From: Vibrio superstes
Lineage (GTDB): Bacteria; Pseudomonadota; Gammaproteobacteria; Enterobacterales; Vibrionaceae
Assembly (NCBI RefSeq): GCF_003569005.1
Contig: NZ_BCUR01000004.1
Span: 799,425-863,424, forward strand
Length of the DNA: 64,000 nucleotides
Direction of reading: 5' to 3'
Both the position numbers and the translations under genes were made by a program. Of this stretch, positions 56,814 through 64,000 are shown piece by piece (within the stretch, counting starts at the first letter, position 1; every line of letters starts with the position of its first letter). Below the pieces are notes generated by a model, which saw only the letters and a program-made list of their open reading frames with translations, was not told the DNA's origin and did not search any database.

Positions 56814-57695
56814 TTACTTCTTAAGGTTAGTGAAGTAGTCGAAGATTACTGGTACGTCGTTGTTACCCATGCCTGCATCAACAGCAGCTTGTAGGCTTGT
56901 AGAAGTACCTTGAGCGATTAGTGACTCAGTACCTAGCTCTTCACAAAGTGCAAGGAAGTAGCCAAGGTCTTTGTTTGCGTTAGCAACAGAGAAGCCTAGT
57001 TTTTCTTCGCCGTCTACAGCGTAGAACTTACAGAACTGCATGAACGGAGAGTTAGAAGGACCAGCTGACATGATGTCAAATAGTTGCTGACCGTCAACGC
57101 CTGCTAGTTTAGCAACTGCGAACGCTTGAGACATAGTAGCAACAGTAGTCATACCCATGAAGTTGTTTACAAGCTTAGTAACGTGACCTGCACCTAGAGC
57201 ACCTAGGTGGAATACGTTTTCGCCTTGCTCGTCAAGAACTGGTTTAACTTTGTTGAAAGTTTCGATGTCGCCAGCAGCCATGATGTTCAGAAGACCATCT
57301 TTAGCGTGTGCAGGAGTACGACCTAGAGGAGCATCGATCATGCCAGCGCCTTTAGCAGCTAGATCAGCACCAATCTTCTTAGTAGAAGCTGGGATAGAAG
57401 TACCGAAGTCGATTAGAGTTTTGCCTTCAGACATACCCGCTAGGATACCTGTTTCGCCGTAAACTACTTTCTCAACAACTTCTGAAGTTGTTAGGCAAAG
57501 CATTACGATGTCAGATTTTTCAGCAAGTTCTTTACCAGAAGTTGCTTGAGAAGCGTTGCCACGAGCTAGAACTGCTGCAACTGCATCTGTGTTTAGATCC
57601 ATTACGTTAACTTCGTAGCCACGGTTTTGTAGATTTTCAACCATGTTGCCGCCCATAAGGCCAAGGCCGATGAAACCAATTACTGGTTTAGTCAT
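56814..57695 (-). CDS. 3-Hydroxyisobutyrate dehydrogenase family NAD(P)-dependent oxidoreductase
   Basis: 293 residues. It has an N-terminal Rossmann site GFIGLGLMGGNMVENLQNRG, the substrate segment DAPLGRTPAHAKDGLLNIMAAGD and the catalytic lysine in GAGHVTKLVNNFMG. The family reduces or oxidises short 3-hydroxy acids: 3-hydroxyisobutyrate, tartronate semialdehyde (GarR/GlxR) or sulfolactaldehyde. The exact substrate cannot be told. Codon use is that of a highly expressed gene (strongly biased, like tig and pta), so it may be an abundant enzyme. It stands alone with a strong terminator. Confidence 0.88.
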   Translation of the reverse strand: MTKPVIGFIGLGLMGGNMVENLQNRGYEVNVMDLNTDAVAAVLARGNASQATSGKELAEKSDIVMLCLTTSEVVEKVVYGETGILAGMSEGKTLIDFGTSIPASTKKIGADLAAKGAGMIDAPLGRTPAHAKDGLLNIMAAGDIETFNKVKPVLDEQGENVFHLGALGAGHVTKLVNNFMGMTTVATMSQAFAVAKLAGVDGQQLFDIMSAGPSNSPFMQFCKFYAVDGEEKLGFSVANANKDLGYFLALCEELGTESLIAQGTSTSLQAAVDAGMGNNDVPVIFDYFTNLKK

Positions 57696-57951
57696 GTCTA
57701 ACTCCTAAATATACTATTGTATGATTATATCGGGAGAGAGGATATACGCCCATCAAGATTTAATCAATCGTAGAATCACAAGAAATGTAGACCAAACTCA
57801 AATTTTTTGAACATTGACCATAAACAAGGTAACAAACTGTGTCTGAAACATGCACATTACAATCAAAAATGAGCGCCTGATCACATGTGTCGGTGAGTCT
57901 ATTTTTTCTATCGAACAACTTCTAAAGATTAGGTCATATTAAAACACCAGC

Positions 57952-58890
57952 TTATTGGTTGAGCACATTTGAAGGCAGGATCTTTTTCTCAATGAGCTGT
58001 TCTAGTAATAGACGGGTCTGTTTTCTAAAGTAGTCACGAAGCAAGCGTACTGTAGGAGTGATGGACTGACGGCTTGGGCACACCAGCCACAGCTCGGTGG
58101 GTGTCGGTTGATAATCGGTTAGCACATTGACAGTGCGGCCAGACAGTAAGTCGTCTGCCATATCTAGGCAGGATTTAATTGCGAACCCATGCCCTGAGAC
58201 ACACCAGCGTCTAACAAGGTCACCATCGTTAGAGGCTCGGTTGCCCTTTAGTTTGACCTTGAAAGAGTGTTCCTCTTTATTAAAGCGCCATTCATTTTGC
58301 ACAATATCACCCAGTTGATAGAACAAACCGTTGTGATTTGTGAGTTCATCAGGATGAGTGGGAGCGCCATGTGTATCGATATAATTTGGTGAGGCACAGA
58401 GTAGGCGAGGGACATTGCATATCTTAAAGCCATACATACTGGCATCCGTCGGAGAGCCATAGCGAAGCGCCATGTCGACAGAGTCTCGATAGAAATCAAT
58501 ATTACTGTCACTGATGTTACTGCGTAAGGTGACCTCTGGGTGCTCTTGCAAAAAACGGTCTATCCAAGGAGTAATCACATTTCTGCCAAGGTCTGAAGAC
58601 AGAGCGATACGGATCTCTCCCCCTAGTACATCAAGGTCTTCTTGAACATTTAACTTAGCCACCTCAAGTAGCTGTAGTGCTTGTTCGCACTGAGGGAGAT
58701 AGCGTTCCCCTGCGGGAGAGAGCCTAAGCTGGCGAGTGGTTCGAATAAATAGCTCTATACCCAGGGCCTTCTCGACTCGCTTGATGGCGGCACTTGCCGT
58801 AGCTACCTGCATATCCAGGCTGTTTGCCGCTGCCGTGATGCTTCGAAATTCAGCGACTTTAAGTATGATCTTAAGATCATTTACTAGCAT
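57952..58890 (-). CDS. LysR-family transcriptional regulator
   Basis: 312 residues from ATG 58890 (MLVNDLKIILKVAEFRSITAAANSLDM). The longer frame to 58920 adds ten residues without support. The N-terminal winged helix is followed by the substrate-binding domain of the LysR family (GGEIRIALSSDLGRNVITPWIDRFLQEHPEVTLR). It is divergent from the radical SAM gene over about 105 bases, the classic arrangement for a LysR regulator and its target. The inducer is unknown. Confidence 0.9.
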   Translation of the reverse strand: MLVNDLKIILKVAEFRSITAAANSLDMQVATASAAIKRVEKALGIELFIRTTRQLRLSPAGERYLPQCEQALQLLEVAKLNVQEDLDVLGGEIRIALSSDLGRNVITPWIDRFLQEHPEVTLRSNISDSNIDFYRDSVDMALRYGSPTDASMYGFKICNVPRLLCASPNYIDTHGAPTHPDELTNHNGLFYQLGDIVQNEWRFNKEEHSFKVKLKGNRASNDGDLVRRWCVSGHGFAIKSCLDMADDLLSGRTVNVLTDYQPTPTELWLVCPSRQSITPTVRLLRDYFRKQTRLLLEQLIEKKILPSNVLNQ

Positions 58891-58995
58891 ATATTCAACC
58901 AATTTTTGACAATGTATCAATCAATATAGTGTTTTTCATTGAACTGGCAAGTCGTAACATGCACCCATCGGTTAATTCATCATTTGGTGCTCGTC

Positions 58996-60024
58996 ATGCA
59001 ACAACTTCATTTTCAACAGGGGCCTATTCGTCCCCCGTCAGAGGCAGATAGCTTACTGATCCGTACCACTCAAGGATGTCCTTGGAACAAGTGCCGTTTT
59101 TGTACTTTATTTGAGGGGATGGAGTTCTCGATTCGTTCGGTTGACGATATTAAGTGTGATATTTGGGCTGCTAAGGCGTTTTATAAGGAACGTAAATTTA
59201 CCACCTGTTTTTTGCAAGATGGTGATTCCTTTGCAATGCCAACAGAGGATTTATTAGAGGTGCTTAATACCTTGAAGCAGGCCTTTCCTGAGTTGAAACA
59301 GATCAGCTCTTATGGCCGTGCGCAAACCATGACTAAGAAAACACCCCAAGAGATGAAAGCCATCTGCGATGCTGGGTTAAATATGCTGTACTGCGGCATG
59401 GAGTCAGGCTCGATTGATGTATTGAAGAAGATGAAAAAGGGCATAACGCCAATGTCGATTCTAAAGTCAGCGGAGTATGCCAAACAAGCGGGCATGAAGA
59501 TGATGACATTCGTCATTATGGGGTTAGGCGGCAAAGAACTCTCTGAGGTTCATGCCATCGAAACCGCAAGATTACTGAACCTGATCAATCCAGATGAGAT
59601 TCGTATCCTAACCTTGGCCGTAAAAGCCGGCACTGAACTTGATGAGATGGTGCAACAAGGGAAGTTTACACCATTAACTGAAAAAGAAATGGTGGATGAG
59701 CAAAAGCGATTGATCAGCCTGCTGGATGGTATCGATAGCCAATATGGAAACTTTCACTCTATTAACCTTTTAATGGAGCTCAGTGGCCGTTTTCCTGAGG
59801 CAAAGTCATCGCTACTTGCTACCATTGATGAGTTCTTAACCATGACTCAAAGCGCGCAGGATAATTTTATTCTTGGGCGCAGGATACACTACTACAGCAA
59901 GCTTCAAGACATGAGTAATCAACTCTATTTCGATACGGTTCAACAACAATTGAATAAGATATCAGCTAGCAACCAAGATACCATTGAAGACGTGTTCTAC
60001 CATCTTCGTCAACGAATGATTTAG
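58996..60024 (+). CDS. Radical SAM protein with CX4CX2C cluster motif
   Basis: 342 residues from ATG 58996; the frame extends to TTG 58939, but PPSEADSLLIRTTQGCPWNKCRFC starts soon after the ATG. The cluster motif is CPWNKCRFC, spaced CX4CX2C instead of the common CX3CX2C, as in a COG1032-like group. Further radical SAM features are FLQDGDSFAMPTEDLLEVL, MLYCGMESGSIDVLKKMKKGIT and the MTFVIMGLGGKELSEVHA segment. The reaction is unknown. The stop shares a base with the GTG alternative start of the next gene. Confidence 0.88.
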   Translation: MQQLHFQQGPIRPPSEADSLLIRTTQGCPWNKCRFCTLFEGMEFSIRSVDDIKCDIWAAKAFYKERKFTTCFLQDGDSFAMPTEDLLEVLNTLKQAFPELKQISSYGRAQTMTKKTPQEMKAICDAGLNMLYCGMESGSIDVLKKMKKGITPMSILKSAEYAKQAGMKMMTFVIMGLGGKELSEVHAIETARLLNLINPDEIRILTLAVKAGTELDEMVQQGKFTPLTEKEMVDEQKRLISLLDGIDSQYGNFHSINLLMELSGRFPEAKSSLLATIDEFLTMTQSAQDNFILGRRIHYYSKLQDMSNQLYFDTVQQQLNKISASNQDTIEDVFYHLRQRMI

Positions 60025-60035
60025 TGAGTGTAATA

Positions 60036-60593
60036 ATGATTGATTTACAACAATGGCAATACCCTAATCCACAGCAGAGTCCATGGCAACTTGAGGGGAA
60101 CACCTTAAAGGTACAAGTGAGTGAGGGTAATATGTGGGGTGCTGGTGGTGTGGCCGCCAACAATCTATTTTTGTATAAATCGACCCCAAGCTCAGATTAT
60201 ACCGTGCAAGTTGGCGTCAAACTGGCTCCAAACAGAGCTTTTGAGCAAGCAGGCATAGGCCTTTATTGGGACAATGATAATTATATCAAGATCAGTAAAG
60301 AGATGTTCAATGGGCGTTTGTCGCTGGTTTTCGTAACCGAACATAAGGGTAACCCAATGGTCAATGCGTTGATGGATTACCCTGACTCAGATGTCATGCT
60401 TAGGTTGGAGAAAAAACAAGGTAGGGTCATCGCTATGTTATCGGCGGACAATGGTATTGAGTGGCAGAATATAGGGAGTACCGAGTTACTAGAAGGTAAG
60501 GAAAGCGCACTCATGCTTTATACCTTCAGTGGCTCAAAAATAACCCCCAATATGGCCCAGTTTACGGATCTACAGATAGAACCAATGTCATAG
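60036..60593 (+). CDS. DUF1349 family (concanavalin-like fold) protein
   Basis: 185 residues from ATG 60036, with GTGAG seven bases before it; GTG 60024, overlapping the previous stop, is the other option. The DUF1349 features are NLFLYKSTPSSDYTVQVGVKL, GIGLYWDNDNYIKISKEMF and NGIEWQNIGSTELL, a beta-sandwich related to glycosidase accessory domains. No signal peptide, so probably cytoplasmic. It is coupled to the radical SAM gene. Confidence 0.85.
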   Translation: MIDLQQWQYPNPQQSPWQLEGNTLKVQVSEGNMWGAGGVAANNLFLYKSTPSSDYTVQVGVKLAPNRAFEQAGIGLYWDNDNYIKISKEMFNGRLSLVFVTEHKGNPMVNALMDYPDSDVMLRLEKKQGRVIAMLSADNGIEWQNIGSTELLEGKESALMLYTFSGSKITPNMAQFTDLQIEPMS

Positions 60594-60678
60594 AGCCTTT
60601 AGTTCAAGACATACGGTTCTTTTCGTGTCACAAGAAACAGAACCCTCATCTATGGCTTCGACGGTATTCATTGCGTGC

Positions 60679-63015
60679 TTAATAAGCATAACCTAAGGTC
60701 ACATAGGCAGAGTCATCGCTGTATTCACCGTTGTTGAGGTGCTTCCAAGACAGGTTGGTGGTCAAGTCCCCTGATTTATAGGTAATACCTAGATTGGAAA
60801 TCAGGGTGTTTTGGCTATCTTCGGCATAGATATCATCACCAAAGTTATTGGTATAAAAATTGTTATTCTCAGCCAGATTATACTTATATGCCATGTTAAC
60901 TGATGGTATGAGCACTGCTTGATTGCTTAGCGTAAATGTTTTCTGATAATTAAACTCGGCGCCGATTTCTGATTTAATCAGGTCATTCATATCATGCTGA
61001 ATTATGCTGTTGGTTGTATAGCTATCCATTGTGCTATCTGAATAGTTATATAGACCTTTAACAACGATATCGCCTGCGGTATTGAAGGTATATTGTTTGC
61101 CTATAGCAACGCGAGCGTTAAAACTATTCCCGTCGATTTCTCCTGATACTGTCTCAATCTCATAAGCTGAGTAGGCATACGTGATGTTGCCTTCAACAAA
61201 GGCAGAACTTGCTAAATGGTGTTGCGTATAGAGGCTGAGTGCATAATTGTTTGATGTTGAATCAGCCACTTCATTGCTGGAATAATCCGTATCGTTGTAT
61301 GCGTAAGTGAATGCCGCTCCAATCTTATTTGAAGAGTTTAGGTTGCCATCAACACCAATAGTGACACCGGATGTAGAGAAATCAGTATGTTGTACGTCAC
61401 TGCCGCCTTGTCCACCCTTACGGTAGTTTAGAGTTATCCAAGCTCCAGTTTCAGAGCTATCAAGGATTGCTGTTGAGCGGGAACTGATTCTGCCGCTAAT
61501 CATATCAAGCATGTAAGCATTATTTTGAAGCTCTGTACGAGCAATATTGAGTTCTTGAGAATCAACATTGTTTAGTGAGGTGCCATTTGTCAAAGCAACA
61601 GCATCTTGTTCGCTGATGACAATAACATTGCCTTCATCATCGGTTAAGATAACCTTGTCTGCACTCCCTACGTTCGTTACAGAAGATATACCATAATCGT
61701 TATCGCTCAATACTTTGGTAACGGTACCTGTGTTGGTAAACGAGACTGAATCTACTTCCCCCTCCTTTTGTACCTCCGAGTTCGAGATGTAGGTTAAGGT
61801 ATCGTCATTGCTAGCTGATATTGTTCCATTTCCAACATTAGCTTGGCTATCTTCAAATTGAAGTGCTTCTCCATTCAGGGTGGCAACATGACTTTTTTCG
61901 CCAACAATAATATGCCCGTGATTATTAAATGAGCTATTTGTATCCGCATTAGTAAAGTTTACAGCAGAGGCATCTCTTCCATCCACGTAGACATTTCCGT
62001 TGTTCGTTGCGGTACCATTGGCAATATTAAATGCTGCTGATTGGCGTCCTGATACGTAGATATCCCCATTATTTATTGCGGTGGAGTTGCTTCCCATGCT
62101 TGCAGAGGTATTGATTAGTGCAGTTTGAAACGCGCTTAAAGCAGTATCCGCATTTTCGTCTGTTAAAGACTCAAACTGAATGGAATCTAGGGCGTTGTTT
62201 ACTTGCGAACCATCAATGTGTTCTTGTTGAAAGTCATCAATCTTATGGCTGATGACTTGTGCACTGATAGTATCTGGTATTTGGGTTTGAAGGCGGTCGA
62301 TAGTATTATTTATTTTATTTCCGTCGACTGATTCTTGGGCTACATCAATATTGCTATTGACCGTATTCATCAGTGGGTTTTTTGCTTTTATGATACTAGC
62401 GCTAGTCTCTATTACTTTTACACTAGGATCATAGTATCCGCCCACTTGCATAGCGCTAGACTTCTTGCCTGAAACATAAATTTCAGCATTTTGTGCATTT
62501 TCGACGTGGCCATTAATGCTAGAAGAAAGACCAGCAGATTTTTCAGCATTAACATGGATATCGCCGCTATTAATGGCAGTACTGCCGGTACCAATGGCAG
62601 ACATTGCGACATTCTTTTTTGATTCTTTAGTGACCAATATGTCCTCAGTCTCTCTGGTACCGCCTAGGTTGCTAGTCTCAATGAAGGCTTGTATGACGTC
62701 ACTATTCCCGATTACTTGAACCATGCTTAGGCGCTGGTAATCCTCATTAGAAACATTGATTGTCCCCTTATTGGTTACAACTCCCCCATCGGTTGCTGAC
62801 ATTCCTGAATTGAGCACTCCAGTTATATTGATATAGCCATTATTAGTCGCTTGATTACCATCACCAGATGCAATAGTTCCTTCATTGCCTGTAGGGGTGG
62901 TTTGAGTTGTACTTTTTGTAGGGACCAACGCAGTGTTATCTGTGTGAGTTTCAGCAAAAGAAGGGGAAGATAAAATAGCAGCAATAGAGATGGTAATAAC
63001 GTTTTTATTGAACAT
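60679..63015 (-). CDS. Autotransporter-like outer membrane protein
   Basis: 778 residues. A signal peptide (ISIAAILSSPSFA) is followed by a low-complexity N-terminal segment. The passenger contains at least five copies of a roughly 20-residue motif (for example AINNGDIYVSGRQSAAFNI and ATNNGNVYVDGRDASAVNF). Between them is a helical-looking stretch with two related units, each with a V-DGNKINN or I-DGSQVNN core. The last 250 residues form a beta barrel of alternating hydrophobic strands that ends GYAY, as in type V autotransporters. The passenger role is unknown; adhesion or aggregation is plausible. No protease site is evident. Confidence 0.82.
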   Translation of the reverse strand: MFNKNVITISIAAILSSPSFAETHTDNTALVPTKSTTQTTPTGNEGTIASGDGNQATNNGYINITGVLNSGMSATDGGVVTNKGTINVSNEDYQRLSMVQVIGNSDVIQAFIETSNLGGTRETEDILVTKESKKNVAMSAIGTGSTAINSGDIHVNAEKSAGLSSSINGHVENAQNAEIYVSGKKSSAMQVGGYYDPSVKVIETSASIIKAKNPLMNTVNSNIDVAQESVDGNKINNTIDRLQTQIPDTISAQVISHKIDDFQQEHIDGSQVNNALDSIQFESLTDENADTALSAFQTALINTSASMGSNSTAINNGDIYVSGRQSAAFNIANGTATNNGNVYVDGRDASAVNFTNADTNSSFNNHGHIIVGEKSHVATLNGEALQFEDSQANVGNGTISASNDDTLTYISNSEVQKEGEVDSVSFTNTGTVTKVLSDNDYGISSVTNVGSADKVILTDDEGNVIVISEQDAVALTNGTSLNNVDSQELNIARTELQNNAYMLDMISGRISSRSTAILDSSETGAWITLNYRKGGQGGSDVQHTDFSTSGVTIGVDGNLNSSNKIGAAFTYAYNDTDYSSNEVADSTSNNYALSLYTQHHLASSAFVEGNITYAYSAYEIETVSGEIDGNSFNARVAIGKQYTFNTAGDIVVKGLYNYSDSTMDSYTTNSIIQHDMNDLIKSEIGAEFNYQKTFTLSNQAVLIPSVNMAYKYNLAENNNFYTNNFGDDIYAEDSQNTLISNLGITYKSGDLTTNLSWKHLNNGEYSDDSAYVTLGYAY

Positions 63016-63468
63016 GGATTTCTCTTAGTTGGTAATTAATTAAAATCCATTTAACTAAATTAGTATTAATGATTATGTCTATGATGTGTCTGTTTACCTT
63101 TGATTCAAGCTCACGACTTGGTAATCAGGCGAGAGTTTAATCGTTGCACTGCTCTTGATATATATCTCAAATGTCACTTTATAATTGTTTGTGTGCAATT
63201 ATCATTTTGATAATCTGACGATTTCGCGGGGAAAGACTGACTAAACTCTGTTCAGGCCTGCTTCAGGTTGGGTTGGTATGAGCTCTAAACACTAAAAAAA
63301 CTTGCTGTTGAGCTCTGCAAGTTCCTGATTCAGTGCGTTTAATCAGGAGTTGCATTCGGAATGATGACAAGCGACCAATAATGTTCACTTGTCATTTATC
63401 TACGAGAGAAAAAGGTTCGACCGTATTGAAGACAATTTAAATGTTTAGATAAAGCCACAATAGTACGT
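63016..63468. other. Intergenic region between the autotransporter and deacetylase genes
   Basis: 453 bases with no gene I can support. It holds a minus-strand terminator (see 63294-63323). Another inverted pair, ATGACAAG with CTTGTCAT, lies around 63361-63393 with a 16-base loop and unknown role. Promoter elements of the autotransporter gene should lie near 63020-63200 but are not clear. Confidence 0.4.
63294..63323 (-). terminator. Intrinsic terminator downstream of the deacetylase-family gene
   Basis: On the minus strand AACTTGC pairs with GCAAGTT around an 11-base loop, followed by TTTTT (A run 63294-63300). Confidence 0.75.
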
Positions 63469-64000
63469 CTACATAGCCGGATGATGCTCAAACCAGTGCT
63501 GTGCGATACGCTCCCGTGTTGTCACCCATACAGCATCATGGGCTTCAACATAATCAAGAAAGCGTTTTAACGCCATAAAGCGACCTGGCTTCCCAATAAT
63601 TCGACAATGCAAGCCAATGGACATCATCTTAGGCTTAGACTCGCCCTCCGCGTACAGACAATCAAAGCTCTCTTTTAGATATTGAAAGAATTCATCACCA
63701 TGACTGAATCCGCAAGGGGATGAAAAGCGCATATCATTGGTGTCCAAAGAATAAGGAATCACTAGGTGTGGCCTTGTCTCTTTAGAGCCATTAAAGGTTG
63801 GAACCTGAGCCCAAAATGGAAGGTCATCACCATAATAATCTGAATCGTAGACTAGGCCATCTTGTTGAGATACTAGCTCTCTAGTATTTGGAGAGTCACG
63901 GCCGGTATACCAACCTACAGGACGCCTTCCAGTCAGTTCCTCAATAATGTCCAAGGCTTGTTGCATGTGTTCACGTTCATCATCCTTGGGCATGTGCTGA
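63469..64000 (-). CDS. Polysaccharide deacetylase family protein, PuuE/allantoinase-like, C-terminal part
   Basis: The frame is open through the right end of the window, so the 5' part is missing; about 176 residues are visible. The segments GRRPVGWYTGRDSPNTRELV, DGLVYDSDYYGDDLPFW, FSSPCGFSHGDEFFQYLKESFDCLYAEG and MSIGLHCRIIGKPGRFMALKRFLDYV match cofactor-independent allantoinase (PuuE) and related polysaccharide-deacetylase-fold enzymes. The metal-binding N-terminal motifs lie outside the window. A role in purine (allantoin) breakdown is likely but not proven, because the neighbours are not visible. Confidence 0.85.
   Translation of the reverse strand, partial: QHMPKDDEREHMQQALDIIEELTGRRPVGWYTGRDSPNTRELVSQQDGLVYDSDYYGDDLPFWAQVPTFNGSKETRPHLVIPYSLDTNDMRFSSPCGFSHGDEFFQYLKESFDCLYAEGESKPKMMSIGLHCRIIGKPGRFMALKRFLDYVEAHDAVWVTTRERIAQHWFEHHPAM

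Noticed and set aside
1..64000. CRISPR array, integron, prophage or conjugative element
   Set aside because: No regularly spaced repeats, integrase, phage structural genes or transfer genes are present.

Overview
This window looks like the main chromosome of a Vibrio or a close relative (Vibrionaceae). The evidence is gene order and gene type, recognised from memory of the families and not from a database search. The order tig-clpP-clpX-lon-hupB-ppiD-comEA, the ackA-pta/yfbV junction followed by an ABC transporter, and the dsbB-nhaB/fadR block are all typical. The FadR length (279 residues, with the insertion seen in Vibrio FadR) fits too. Most of the window is core genome. No rRNA, tRNA, CRISPR array, prophage or integron was found.

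Layout. 1-1749: the end of an HD-GYP protein facing a GGDEF diguanylate cyclase. 2265-11162: protein folding and proteolysis (trigger factor, ClpP, ClpX, Lon), HU, PpiD and the competence protein ComEA. 11188-15549: a rhombosortase-like protease, a DTW-domain tRNA modification enzyme, a dGTPase, the 5'-deoxynucleotidase YfbR and the aminotransferase AlaA. 15778-22081: a menaquinone operon menF-D-H-C-E that lacks menB at its usual place. 22211-25374: small membrane proteins, a YeiH transporter, a Tim44-like protein and a cysteine-cluster protein. 25434-29641: pta, ackA and yfbV. 29952-32855: a three-gene ABC uptake system. 32979-40524: a GH13 glucosidase, DusC, a SEC-C protein, DsbB, NhaB and FadR.

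40777-42514 is the most unusual stretch. It holds two tandem paralogous small secreted proteins of unknown function, each with a Fur-box-like site, a conserved leader and its own terminator. Mixed in are fragments of two families of small inverted-repeat (MITE-like) elements. One of these elements supplies the last codons and stop of dnaE2. 42501-47712 is the SOS mutagenesis cassette imuA-imuB-dnaE2 behind a perfect LexA box. 47863-50326 is a DUF1800/DUF1501 pair.

50323-55043 is a three-gene minus-strand unit: a Tat-exported PLP enzyme, a periplasmic solute-binding protein and a membrane GGDEF-EAL protein. It looks like a periplasmic metabolite-to-c-di-GMP circuit. 55640-64000 holds a DUF3859 protein with a hairpin-rich leader, a secreted CAP protein, a 3-hydroxyisobutyrate dehydrogenase family enzyme, a LysR regulator divergent from a radical SAM/DUF1349 pair, an autotransporter, and the 3' part of a polysaccharide-deacetylase family gene cut by the window end.

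Recurring themes are c-di-GMP signalling (four proteins), small mobile repeats that sit at gene ends, and many clean intrinsic terminators. Start codons were moved inward from the longest open frame wherever a ribosome binding site or family alignment argued for it. Those choices are explained in each entry.
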